Source of the DNA: Bdellovibrionota bacterium | GTDB lineage: Bacteria > Bdellovibrionota > UBA1018 > CAUJDS01 | NCBI GenBank assembly: GCA_963169695.1 | Contig: CAUJDS010000082.1 | Span: forward strand, 40,775 to 104,774 | DNA length: 64,000 nt | Direction: 5' to 3' | Shown here: in pieces, positions 1 to 8,383 of the stretch | How positions within the stretch are numbered: position 1 is the stretch's first letter | Layout of the letters: every line of letters begins with the position of its first letter | Position numbers and translations under genes: made by a program | The notes under the pieces: generated by a model | What the model was told of the DNA's origin: nothing | What the model saw: only the letters and a program-made list of their open reading frames with translations | Databases searched by the model: none

Positions 1-673
1 GCCTGAGTCTCCCAACCACCATCCTGCTAGCTAAGATCAGAAAAACAAAAGAAGTCACTGAATCCAAATAAGTCTCGCCGGAGCCTCGTACCCACTGCAC
101 CCCTGTCGCAATAAGACCCATGGTAAGCGCCAGAACAATTGGCAGGTCTATAGTTATCGACCGACTTCTAATCGACTTCCAAGCCGACTGAAACAGTGGT
201 GCCGCTGAATAGGTAAGAACAGGTACCGCTAAGAGCATGCTGAAGGTATTGAACCAATTTCCGAAGGTTCCACTTGCGCCAGCATAAAGCGCAAAATTAA
301 ACACCATAATGTTGCCTGCACAAAACCCAGCAACTGCTGTTCGCAGCAACAGACTTCGATTTTCTTTTTCTTGAAGCTGAATACCTTCATGAAGCGCTGG
401 CACTTCTACTGCGTGAAATCCAATTTTGCCAAGCGACTCCACGACCGCATTCTTAGATAGCCCTGCCAACGCTGGAACCCGTACCGTAGAACGACCCAAA
501 TCAACTTGCACTAAATGCTTGGGATCCTTTGAGCTGAATGCTTCTTCAATACGGGCAACACAAGATATACAATGAATCCCTTCCACAAAAAAAATGCGTT
601 CAGCTGCGCCGTGCATGGGAGTCGGTGAATTCAAGTTGATTGCCTCACGGCAAATATAGCAAATAAAATTCAC
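1..673 (-). CDS. Heavy-metal (copper-type) P1B ATPase, N-terminal part, runs off the window
   Basis: Translating the minus strand from GTG 673 gives an uninterrupted frame to the window edge. A TAA lies directly upstream of this GTG, so it is the first possible start; ATG 616 is the alternative. Residues 5-8 form CYIC, like the N-terminal cysteine domain of CcoI/FixI ATPases. Residues 35-38 form CISC inside a GIHCISC metal-binding (HMA) motif. A long linker, hydrophobic segments and the P1B-typical ETYLDSVTSFVF segment follow near the edge. The family exports Cu(I) across the inner membrane, and CcoI members supply cytochrome cbb3 oxidase. The phosphorylation and ATP-binding domains lie outside the window, so the CcoI assignment is an inference. 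The gene follows the transglycosylase gene on the same strand after about 65 bp. Confidence 0.8.
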   Translation of the reverse strand, partial: MNFICYICREAINLNSPTPMHGAAERIFFVEGIHCISCVARIEEAFSSKDPKHLVQVDLGRSTVRVPALAGLSKNAVVESLGKIGFHAVEVPALHEGIQLQEKENRSLLLRTAVAGFCAGNIMVFNFALYAGASGTFGNWFNTFSMLLAVPVLTYSAAPLFQSAWKSIRSRSITIDLPIVLALTMGLIATGVQWVRGSGETYLDSVTSFVFLILASRMVVGRLR

Positions 674-738
674 TTAAAAAAGTTGGAACGAGGAGTGCTT
701 GGAAATAGTCACGGCAATGACTACTAAAAAGTACGCGA

Positions 739-2697
739 TCAGGAACTTGCTTTCAGACTCTCAACCTGCGGAATCTTCAAAATCTGTCCAGGAATAATGC
801 GGTCCTGAAAATCAGACCCTTGATAACGCCGAATCAACCAATAAGGTACGTCGAGTTCTCGAACAATCCCGTCCACCGTATCGCCATTTTTGACGCGATA
901 AGAATCCACGCCTGTAATTTTGTAGTTCAAGTAGAAATCTTCTTCGATCGCTAGGTGGTATTCCATACGCTTTGATAGGAATTCCTCTGAGTGGCTGTCT
1001 TTTATTGGAAGGCGTATTCTCTGACCCACCTGAACCGAGTTGAGTCGTCTGGCACCATTTGCTATCTTCACACGAGCGACAGAAGCATGGGCCCACTCAG
1101 CAAGGTGACCAAGTGTCTCTTCTGCTTGCACATGCACTTCATAGAGATTTGACGAAACCTTCTTAGGCCGCAAATCCTCCGAATCCAACTTTGGCCCCGC
1201 GAGAGACCCCGACTCGCTACGACTCGTATCTTCTGGTGCAGTGTTTGCATCAGCACGCAGCCCAAGAAAGGCTTGAATTTTTCCGAAAATTGAACCGTCT
1301 GCCACTGCGACCTGCTCCGCTGGCTGCTGTGGCGCTGGAGAGTTTGTCGGATTGGGAGTTGGGAGAAGGGTCATAGGAATGGGAGGGGATGGCTTTTCGG
1401 ATTCAACTTTTACAACGGCAACTTTATCTAACTTAATTTTGGATTTTTTATTGGACAATGCGACTACGATTTCTTCCAATTTGGATTCATAGCCGATTGG
1501 AAGATTGATGGTAGCATTCTTAGGCAGGACAATGCGTGACTTGAATGCAACCGGTCTTATCGCCAAATTGTAGTCCCTTAGTGAGCCCTCCTCAATTCCG
1601 GTGATCTCGGCGATTTGACTCAGCGATAAATCTCTCGGTAATTTCACCTGCACAGACTGGACTGGTTGAGGCTTTTGAAAATCTGGAAAATAATTGGAGG
1701 GCGCTTCAGAGATTTCGGCGGCTGCTATGAATGTCGCGTAGAAGTTTTTAGAAGCAAAGCCAAAGCGCCGCCCTTCATAGTTGTCAATGATAACGTTGAT
1801 GTCCCTAGAACCCGTATTTCGAATCGCTCTCTCGATGCTATTCGGTCCATGATTGTAGGCCGTGAGGGCCAATGGCCAAGTTCCAAGCTTATTGAAATTA
1901 TCACGCAGGAGCCGAATAGCTGCACGGGCGGCAAGGATTGGATCCCGTCTCTCATCGAAGACATAATTCATCTTGAGTCCATAAATTCGAGCAGTACTTC
2001 GCATAAATTGCCATATTCCTGCAGCCCCGACCTTTGAGTAAGCCTGGTAATTAAAAGAGCTCTCAACATGCGGTAAATAAGCGACCTCTTCTGGGACCTG
2101 CATCTCTTTGGTCAATTTCCGAATTTGATCAATATAAAGGTAGGAGTTCATCAGTCCTTGGTAATAGCGATCCTTAAGGCCCTGCTGAAATCGAATTCCC
2201 AAGGACAGTTCCTTAAGGACACGAGGATCCGAAGTTTTTGTAATGCGAAGAAGGGCTTCGTCGGAGGCACTGAGTGTCTCTTTTTTGAGAAGCTTCTTTG
2301 CAAGGCTGAGCAACTGATCACTAATTTCGCGTTTTTTATTGCGAACTTCATGAATTTTGGCTTTTCGGGAGAAACCCGCTATATCCATTTTTTGATAAAT
2401 GATGGATGTATCCCCTTCGTCGTGAAGGTATCCCTCTGCAGAAGTGATTTCTGTATAGACCTTCTTCCAAAAGTCGACGCGAACCCGCATGGCATCGCTC
2501 ACTGGAAACACTTCTTGAGAGAGTGGCCATACTCGTGATGAATAAAGGAAGACCGACGCTAAGATTAACAATCGAATAAATTGACTACGAGATGAAACTA
2601 GCAAAATGGCTCCCCTAAAGAATTGACCAGGAATCGTTCCATACAGAGTATCGAACTTTGCTCTCCAACGGAAACGACTTGGTTCTTTAGTTGACAT
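739..2697 (-). CDS. mltD: MltD-like lytic transglycosylase with LysM repeats
   Basis: This 652-residue protein should cleave peptidoglycan glycan strands in the periplasm, forming 1,6-anhydro ends. Residues 41-53 are a hydrophobic signal/anchor segment. The SLT (goose-lysozyme-like) domain spans about 190-345: catalytic Glu212 sits in HVESSFN, followed by GAAGIWQFM and the ALTAYNHGP motif. A Pro/Ser/Thr-rich linker (about 430-510) leads to two LysM modules at about 518-567 and 600-647, the second reading YRVKNGDTVDGI and ending GQILKIP. The order SLT then LysM is that of MltD. The ATG at 2697 has no strong Shine-Dalgarno sequence but is the only start before the membrane segment. The gene is divergent from the envelope operon to its right. 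Confidence 0.9.
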   Translation of the reverse strand: MSTKEPSRFRWRAKFDTLYGTIPGQFFRGAILLVSSRSQFIRLLILASVFLYSSRVWPLSQEVFPVSDAMRVRVDFWKKVYTEITSAEGYLHDEGDTSIIYQKMDIAGFSRKAKIHEVRNKKREISDQLLSLAKKLLKKETLSASDEALLRITKTSDPRVLKELSLGIRFQQGLKDRYYQGLMNSYLYIDQIRKLTKEMQVPEEVAYLPHVESSFNYQAYSKVGAAGIWQFMRSTARIYGLKMNYVFDERRDPILAARAAIRLLRDNFNKLGTWPLALTAYNHGPNSIERAIRNTGSRDINVIIDNYEGRRFGFASKNFYATFIAAAEISEAPSNYFPDFQKPQPVQSVQVKLPRDLSLSQIAEITGIEEGSLRDYNLAIRPVAFKSRIVLPKNATINLPIGYESKLEEIVVALSNKKSKIKLDKVAVVKVESEKPSPPIPMTLLPTPNPTNSPAPQQPAEQVAVADGSIFGKIQAFLGLRADANTAPEDTSRSESGSLAGPKLDSEDLRPKKVSSNLYEVHVQAEETLGHLAEWAHASVARVKIANGARRLNSVQVGQRIRLPIKDSHSEEFLSKRMEYHLAIEEDFYLNYKITGVDSYRVKNGDTVDGIVRELDVPYWLIRRYQGSDFQDRIIPGQILKIPQVESLKASS

Positions 2698-2818
2698 ATT
2701 GAGTCAATTCAACTAGCCTGCATGACAACATTGCGCCATGCGTCTTTGTTTCGGAGCAAGGAGTTTTTTTTACGTGAGGTCGTTTCAATTGATAAACAGG
2801 AATCACTATCTGCCCAGA

Positions 2819-3454
2819 ATGATTTGCATTTTTGCAACGGCTTCTCTTGTTCTGCTGTTCACCTCCATTCTGGCCTATGCCTCTGAGTCAGACCAAAGGG
2901 ACCCTCTCCAGTACGGAACCTTGGTCATTGCTGAGCCGGTGCACTCCGCTTATGAGAATCGCTTCCTTACCAAATTCCTCACTTCGCATGACTGGGGCGA
3001 TTCGCACTACGTCATTTATTCAGCATCACTGGAGTTGGAGCGACCGTTGACCCCCATCTTTTCCTTGGGAATAAGGGGAACCAAGTATTTTGTTTCTGAG
3101 TCCGAAACCTTCACAGCACTTCGTGAAGCGCTAGAACTTCAGAGGTACTCCATTACAACTCTAGTCCCCAATTACTCCGTGCACGCGCTGGCTACACTCG
3201 TACCGTTTTCTGGCACCGCTGCGTTCTTTGGATCTCATCCTCGGCCAGTAAGATTCATTGCTACTTTGGGTCCAGGAATCACAAGTTATCAAGAAGCCGG
3301 AAGTCGATTCAGTTTGACCTGGGGCCTCGGATCCACCTTTGGAATATCAGAACAGGTTGGGATGCAGTTTCAATTTGGACAAGAGCGTGATTTCGGAGCA
3401 CCCGAGACAGTCCTCCGCAACCATGTCAATCTGGGATTCTATGTGGCGCTTTGA
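2819..3454 (+). CDS. Secreted outer-membrane barrel-like protein, first gene of the envelope-motor operon
   Basis: The frame is open from 2738, but ATG 2819 is preferred because it puts a clean Sec signal peptide at the N-terminus (MICIFATASLVLLF...LAYAS). The mature protein of about 185 residues has alternating hydrophobic/polar strands and ends in a strand with aromatic residues (HVNLGFYVAL), as small outer-membrane beta-barrels do. I do not recognise a named family. It opens an operon leading to TolQ/TolR-type genes. Myxobacterial Agl/Glt gliding clusters also carry outer-membrane barrel genes near their motor genes, so a similar envelope role is possible but unproven. Confidence 0.6.
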   Translation: MICIFATASLVLLFTSILAYASESDQRDPLQYGTLVIAEPVHSAYENRFLTKFLTSHDWGDSHYVIYSASLELERPLTPIFSLGIRGTKYFVSESETFTALREALELQRYSITTLVPNYSVHALATLVPFSGTAAFFGSHPRPVRFIATLGPGITSYQEAGSRFSLTWGLGSTFGISEQVGMQFQFGQERDFGAPETVLRNHVNLGFYVAL

Positions 3455-3977
3455 TCGAATTTTCGCATTCCCAGCGCTAATTCTTAGCTTAACTCTCTTT
3501 GCAGTTCCTGCTCAATCCGAAGTGAATTCAAATTACCTCGCACGTTTTGTCAAACAGCAACGTGAGAATTACCAACAGCAGAGTTGGCCAAAGTTCTTTG
3601 GATTTGCACGTTTCTACCGAGAGCGCTTGCTCAAGGAAGAACCCCATTGGGTTAACGCTGACTTACTTGCTCTAGAAATATTGGCCTTAGCGAAACACTG
3701 CCAATGGACATTGTCAGAAATGGCCGCTCAAAAGTCCTTCCTTCTGATGGCTTCGGAACCAGATCGACTCAAAATCAGAAAAGCCTATCAGTACATGCTC
3801 CTCATGAAGGGGAGCAATCGTTACGGGACCGTAACGCAGGCGACTCGCTTTAGTATCCCTTTGAACTTCTTTAGCTCTACCCAATACAAGGAAGCAGAAG
3901 AACTCGCCACTCTCCCTGTCCAATCTCCGAATCAACTCCAAGTATTTCTGCCCATCGCATGTGAGGATAGAACTTGA
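3441..3977 (+). CDS. Secreted protein of unknown function
   Basis: The frame is open from 3339, deep inside the preceding gene. ATG 3441 is chosen because GGGA lies about 5 nt upstream and a signal peptide follows directly (MWRFDRIFAFPALIL...PAQSE); ATG 3423 is the alternative. The 178-residue product is helical, with many Tyr, Arg and Leu residues in its middle, and has no motif I recognise. Its start overlaps the previous gene by 14 bp, and its stop overlaps the next gene's TTG start (TTGA). It therefore belongs to the same transcript and is probably translationally coupled. Confidence 0.55.
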   Translation: MWRFDRIFAFPALILSLTLFAVPAQSEVNSNYLARFVKQQRENYQQQSWPKFFGFARFYRERLLKEEPHWVNADLLALEILALAKHCQWTLSEMAAQKSFLLMASEPDRLKIRKAYQYMLLMKGSNRYGTVTQATRFSIPLNFFSSTQYKEAEELATLPVQSPNQLQVFLPIACEDRT

Positions 3978-6181
3978 AGAATTCTTTTTTTGGAATCTCA
4001 CTCTACGCAATTGCCGCTCTTCAACCGGTCGATTCGTTCCTAGATGGCCTAGTCAAATTAGACAATGGTTCCAGAGATCAAGGTTATTCGTCCCTGGAAG
4101 CAGCATTTGAAAGTACTGAGAAAACTGAGAAGAAGGCCCAGCTTGCTATTCAATTGGCCTTTGCGGACCAGCATTTTTTAAAAAAGCCCAAACATTTTTA
4201 CGCTGATTTTGCGATGAAAAATACCCCTGATCAGAAAACCACCCTGCGTGCTCGGCTCAACATCGTAATGGCCGATAGCTTTTTTGAGTTCGGAAAAATT
4301 CCTGAATCCAAAATCGGATACGAATCAGCACTAAAGATATCCAATTTGAAGGAACAGGATCAAGAATACGTCACCTACAAGCTGGGTTGGGTTCTGCTTA
4401 ACCAGAATGAATTAGAAAAAACCCACCTACTTTGGAACCAATGGCTAAAAAACCACTCCAAGGGCGACCTTCGCCCAGAAATGCTTCGAGATTTCACCAA
4501 GGCGTGGGTAGAGTGGGTGCATCTCAAGCCCCAGGAAGCTTCATCCTACGATTTAATTTTGTCCGACCAATCTGAATACGACAATTCAACTGAAGGGTTC
4601 CTTAATGGAATCCGCAGAGAGCAGATCAAAACGCCTGAATCTATACTTCCGAGAATTTCCGAGAATAGGCTCCGTACAAAAATTGCAGAGTCGCTACTGA
4701 TAGATCCTGGATTCTTTTTTACCGACTCCTGCAAGGGAGTTTCTTGGATGCCCTACTCATCAAGTGATTTCCAAAAAGTACAAAGCAAAGCTCTGATTAG
4801 AATTTTAGGCAATTGCCTCAAGCAAATCGAACCCACTCATGACAGCCTACACGGGCAGCTTGCGGCAATTGTTGAATTCTATTCGCGGCTTGAAAGAAAA
4901 GAACTTGAAAGATGGCCTCTTGCACAAGCCTACGCATGGCTTAATCGTGGAACAGAATCTTGCAAGGAGTTTATATCGCTTCTTACTGAATCCAATTTGA
5001 ATGCTGACGGTACTCTCGAAAAATTATTGAGTAATACTATTTTTCAGTGTCGAAATAATGTTGCTAACATAGAGGACAGTCATCTTCTGGATTCCATAAG
5101 AAAAAAAGTACTCTTACTCGATGTCAACGGCAAAGGAATATTTGCTACCTTACTCGCTTCTCCTGTGTTCAGAAATTTGTACCTGGAAAGTCTCAAGAAA
5201 AGCAGCCCAACCTCACAAGTAGATTGGGCCATTGCTCTCTATCTTCAATGGGCTGAAGAAAACCTAACATCTGAAGCCTATGAAAAAGAACTGGTCACTA
5301 TTCAGAACCGAACTGACAGCGTGTCTTTGGACAGCAGAAAGCAAGCGATCCTACTAAAGCAAATCAAAAGCCAAAACTGGAACTCAGCCTTGGATTCACT
5401 GAGAAGACTGGCGCCGCTCAATCAACCTTTGAGTCAGCAGCAACTACAATCATGGACCTTGGTTTTATGGAATCATGGGCAGCTCCAGAGCAATCGCCCG
5501 CCCGAGACTTCCCTGATCCAGGAAAGAATCCTCCAGTCGCTTCAACAGGGACCCAACGCCAGCTTAGCTGCAATGTTTACTGCCTTTAAATTGCGCGATC
5601 GCGCAATTCTCGATTTGTGGAAGCATTGGGCGCTCCTGCATCAGACCATTGAGCAAAACGCTGAACTTTTAGAAAGGATTTTTGAGGATACCTTAGAGTT
5701 CTCATTGGAAGCCAAGGACATTGATCGAGTGCTACTACTTCAGCAGGTGGCTGTCGCACCGGGAGACTATGCTAAGAATCTGATGTCCAAAATAGTGGCC
5801 ATAAATAAAGCACCAGATTCAATGCCACAGCCGCTGACGGTGCCGACCATTCTCGCTAAGTCCTCTTTGGTTCCTGACCTTGTTTATCTAAGAAAGCTCA
5901 GGTCGTTAGAATATCAGTTTCAGCTATTGGACCTAGAGAAGTCGCCGAATATGACGAAGACCTTGGGACAAGAAATTGCCTCCATTCAGAAGGTGATACG
6001 AGAAACTAAGGCAAGGAAGTGGAATTCAAAGTCCCTTTCTCGACTCAGCGAAGAGTCGCTCAAACGAGCTATTCAGGGATTTGCCGATGCCATTGAACGG
6101 ACCAAGACAGGTGATCAAGAATCCAAGGATCAGCTTACTAAAATCAGTGCAACCGTTCGAAGCTGGGGGGGAGCATCGTGA
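3974..6181 (+). CDS. Large secreted helical (TPR-like) envelope protein
   Basis: This 735-residue protein probably starts at TTG 3974, which overlaps the previous stop (TTGA) and has GAGG 8 nt upstream. A hydrophobic N-terminus ending near residue 20 suggests export. The rest is almost entirely alpha-helical, with repeated patterns of paired helices (for example around residues 55-130 and 400-520). This resembles the TPR/Sel1-like solenoids in gliding-machinery proteins of Myxococcus and Bdellovibrio. I cannot assign a specific Glt/Agl name. It shares its stop codon with the next gene's GTG start (GTGA). A periplasmic scaffold for the TolQ/R-type motor is an inference from context. Confidence 0.55.
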   Translation: MKNSFFGISLYAIAALQPVDSFLDGLVKLDNGSRDQGYSSLEAAFESTEKTEKKAQLAIQLAFADQHFLKKPKHFYADFAMKNTPDQKTTLRARLNIVMADSFFEFGKIPESKIGYESALKISNLKEQDQEYVTYKLGWVLLNQNELEKTHLLWNQWLKNHSKGDLRPEMLRDFTKAWVEWVHLKPQEASSYDLILSDQSEYDNSTEGFLNGIRREQIKTPESILPRISENRLRTKIAESLLIDPGFFFTDSCKGVSWMPYSSSDFQKVQSKALIRILGNCLKQIEPTHDSLHGQLAAIVEFYSRLERKELERWPLAQAYAWLNRGTESCKEFISLLTESNLNADGTLEKLLSNTIFQCRNNVANIEDSHLLDSIRKKVLLLDVNGKGIFATLLASPVFRNLYLESLKKSSPTSQVDWAIALYLQWAEENLTSEAYEKELVTIQNRTDSVSLDSRKQAILLKQIKSQNWNSALDSLRRLAPLNQPLSQQQLQSWTLVLWNHGQLQSNRPPETSLIQERILQSLQQGPNASLAAMFTAFKLRDRAILDLWKHWALLHQTIEQNAELLERIFEDTLEFSLEAKDIDRVLLLQQVAVAPGDYAKNLMSKIVAINKAPDSMPQPLTVPTILAKSSLVPDLVYLRKLRSLEYQFQLLDLEKSPNMTKTLGQEIASIQKVIRETKARKWNSKSLSRLSEESLKRAIQGFADAIERTKTGDQESKDQLTKISATVRSWGGAS

Positions 6182-6417
6182 AAATTCTGAAATCGTTGGT
6201 ATTGGGCTCAATAGTGGTTTGTTCAATCGCCTTTTCATCTGGGGCTGGGCACACCCAAGAGCCCATGAACCTTGGTGAATTAGAGATTACTGGAGAAGTA
6301 CGCAGACCTAATCTTTTTTTGGTAGATTCTCATGGCGCCGATACGGAGGCCTTGGGCAAAATTGCCTTAGAAAGCCTAAAGGAATTTGAAAGAGAACTCC
6401 TAGGAGATTACAAATGA
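6178..6417 (+). CDS. Small periplasmic protein in the motor operon
   Basis: A 79-residue product starting at GTG 6178, which overlaps the previous stop and has a G-rich tract just upstream. Residues 1-26 are a Sec signal peptide. The short mature part contains LGELEITGEVRRPNLFLV, an ELEI-x-G-x-(R/K)-x-P pattern that I associate from memory with small proteins next to AgmX/PglI and AglR/S genes in deltaproteobacteria. The C-terminus is a short amphipathic helix. Its stop overlaps the next ATG (ATGA). Confidence 0.6.
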   Translation: MKILKSLVLGSIVVCSIAFSSGAGHTQEPMNLGELEITGEVRRPNLFLVDSHGADTEALGKIALESLKEFERELLGDYK

Positions 6418-7256
6418 ATACCGCATTGCCTCTACCAAGCCGACCGAGTGGACTCCGAGCATCTCTGGCGATCCATTCCCTTGTGTTTGCGAGTTTTTTT
6501 GTTTTTCAACATTACTACCTACCGCTTACCGTTCCGGTAGAGGAAGAATCTATACAAGTCATTGTCATTGGTGACATCGACAGTGAAATCACAAAACAAG
6601 GATCACGATCAAAGATCCATATCTCCGATATGAAGAATGGGCTCATCCTCGCGGACGGAGTGGGGGGGAGAGGGAAAGCCGCTATGGCCAAAGGCCTAGG
6701 TGCATTAGCTAGCTCCTTAGGCAATAGCCCGACCCTTTCTCGAAAAATCATACCGGGTAAACCTGAAACAACCTCAGGTAGAACCGCCCTGGCGGCATTG
6801 GCCACCGAATTTCAACGCGACCTAATTGGCTCACAAGGACAGGGCAACGGACAGGGGACGCAACCTAGCATCAAATCCCTTACCAGCCTGCCTGCCAAGA
6901 TGGATGGCGTTGAATGGAAGAAGATTGAAGGACTCGAAATGCAGTCTCAAGGAAATCTATCGGATAAAGACGTCTCCCTGGTAAGGCAAAAGATCGGCGC
7001 ACAGAGTCTAGCGGTTCGTGATTGCTACGAAAAAGCGCTACTTCAAGATCGAGACATTTCTGGTAAAGTAGACTTTCTGTTCAAGGTCGGCGCTAAAGGA
7101 GCACTCAAAGGCACGAAAGTTAATTTTAGCGGCACGGGCCAAGAATCGAGCGTAGAGGCGCTGAGGGGATGTTTGAGTTCTCTTTTTGGAGCTCTCAGTC
7201 TTCCAGCTCACCTTTTGGGAATTGAATTTAAAATGAGTTTTCGAGTTAAGTCATAA
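6414..7256 (+). CDS. TonB-like AgmX/PglI-family protein
   Basis: A 280-residue protein with an uncleaved transmembrane helix (about residues 15-34), a Gly/Ser-rich periplasmic linker, and a C-terminal domain (about 185-280). That domain has the pattern V-R-x-CYEKAL...GKVDFLFKVGAKGALKGTKV...LRGCLSSLFGALSLP typical of the AgmX/PglI C-terminal domain. Such proteins act like TonB, carrying force from a TolQR-type proton motor to outer-envelope partners. The two cysteines of the domain are conserved in the family. The gene lies 27 bp before the TolQ homologue in the same operon. Its exact partner here (gliding, envelope integrity or another machine) is unknown. Confidence 0.7.
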   Translation: MNTALPLPSRPSGLRASLAIHSLVFASFFVFQHYYLPLTVPVEEESIQVIVIGDIDSEITKQGSRSKIHISDMKNGLILADGVGGRGKAAMAKGLGALASSLGNSPTLSRKIIPGKPETTSGRTALAALATEFQRDLIGSQGQGNGQGTQPSIKSLTSLPAKMDGVEWKKIEGLEMQSQGNLSDKDVSLVRQKIGAQSLAVRDCYEKALLQDRDISGKVDFLFKVGAKGALKGTKVNFSGTGQESSVEALRGCLSSLFGALSLPAHLLGIEFKMSFRVKS

Positions 7257-7283
7257 GGATCAATTTAGAATGGAGCATCAAAA

Positions 7284-7952
7284 ATGATTTCGAATATTTT
7301 TTTAACTTTGGCTTTGGCGGGTTCCGAGTGGGTTTTGTACCTTCTGATTTTAGTTTCCGTTCTTTCTGTTGCTGTCATGTTCGAACGCAGTCAGTTTTAT
7401 CGAAATTCCAATCGATCTATTAAAGAATTTCAAGATGCGCTTCGGAAGGCAGCACACTTCGGCGAATGGGATAAAGCACATCAACTCGCCAAAGAGCGTT
7501 TGGATTTGGCAAAAACCGGAGCCGGATCTTTCGAGGCCAACGTCGCTTTCTCTATGATTGAGTTTTCTCAGTCCCAGAAAACAGCCCTGAACATTGAAGC
7601 GCTTGAACAAACAGGGAAGGATGCGCTCCTTCGAGTCAAAAACAAATGGGAAGACAACCTCTACATCCTTGCAACCATTGGGAACAACGCTCCCTTTCTC
7701 GGACTCTTTGGAACAGTGTTAGGAATTATTCAAGCGTTCCATAGCTTGTCCGAACAAGCCGAAACAGGCGCCAAAATGATCACTTCGGGGCTATCAGAGG
7801 CGCTCGTAGCTACTGCAGTAGGCATTCTCGTCGCAATACCTGCCGTAATCGCATTCAATCGCTTTCAAAGGAGAGTGCGTGTTGCGATCACTGATGGAGA
7901 AGCGTTCATGTCGTATTTAATCGCTCGCCTGAGCCAGAAAAGGGAAGGGTAG
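7284..7952 (+). CDS. TolQ/ExbB/AglR-type proton channel subunit
   Basis: A 222-residue inner-membrane protein with the three-helix MotA/TolQ/ExbB layout: a TM near residues 12-32, a cytoplasmic loop, then TMs near 127-150 and 172-193. The stretch GNNAPFLGLFGTVLGIIQAF and the later SEALVATAVGILVAIPAVIAF are family hallmarks. With the TolR-like neighbour it should form a channel that turns proton flow into mechanical work. Context with an AgmX-like protein favours the AglR subgroup over housekeeping TolQ, since no TolA, TolB or Pal is present nearby. Confidence 0.88.
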   Translation: MISNIFLTLALAGSEWVLYLLILVSVLSVAVMFERSQFYRNSNRSIKEFQDALRKAAHFGEWDKAHQLAKERLDLAKTGAGSFEANVAFSMIEFSQSQKTALNIEALEQTGKDALLRVKNKWEDNLYILATIGNNAPFLGLFGTVLGIIQAFHSLSEQAETGAKMITSGLSEALVATAVGILVAIPAVIAFNRFQRRVRVAITDGEAFMSYLIARLSQKREG

Positions 7953-7958
7953 TTGGGG

Positions 7959-8381
7959 ATGGCTGGTGGAAATTTAAGCTCTGACAATGATGACGGACTC
8001 ATCTCTGCGATCAACGTAACTCCCATGGTAGATATTGTTTTGGTGCTCTTGGTAATTTTTATGATTACCGCACCCGTTATTTACCAGTCCGCCATAAAGG
8101 TGCAGCTGCCAAAGGCATCAAGTGGCGAGAAGCCGCAGAAATCTCAATTTAACTTTGTTGTCACAAAAGACAGTGAAGTCCTTTGGAATTCTGAAAAACT
8201 TGGATGGGCAGAAATTGAAGATAAGCTCAAAGGCGTATCGGAATCAGACAAGGACGCTCCTGTTTCAATTTCAGCCGATGACAAGGCCTATCATGGACAG
8301 GTTATTCACCTAATGGACCTCCTTCAAAAAGCAGGTCTCAAGAAATTTGCACTCAACGTGGAGAAGGTCATTAAGAAATAG
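7959..8381 (+). CDS. TolR/ExbD/AglS-type motor subunit
   Basis: A protein of about 140 residues. ATG 7959, with GGGG immediately upstream, is preferred over the in-frame TTG 7953. One TM helix carries the motif INVTPMVDIVLVLLVIFMI, where Asp25 is the expected proton-binding residue of the ExbD/TolR family. A periplasmic domain of about 90 residues ends with the typical LMDLLQKAGLKKFAL segment. It partners with the TolQ-like subunit just upstream. Only 2 bp separate its stop from the start of a sheath-like gene, so the two are almost certainly co-transcribed. Confidence 0.88.
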   Translation: MAGGNLSSDNDDGLISAINVTPMVDIVLVLLVIFMITAPVIYQSAIKVQLPKASSGEKPQKSQFNFVVTKDSEVLWNSEKLGWAEIEDKLKGVSESDKDAPVSISADDKAYHGQVIHLMDLLQKAGLKKFALNVEKVIKK

Positions 8382-8383
8382 CC

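Noticed and set aside
1666..2538. Plus-strand frames inside the transglycosylase gene
   Set aside because: They run antisense to a clear mltD gene and have no motifs or ribosome sites.
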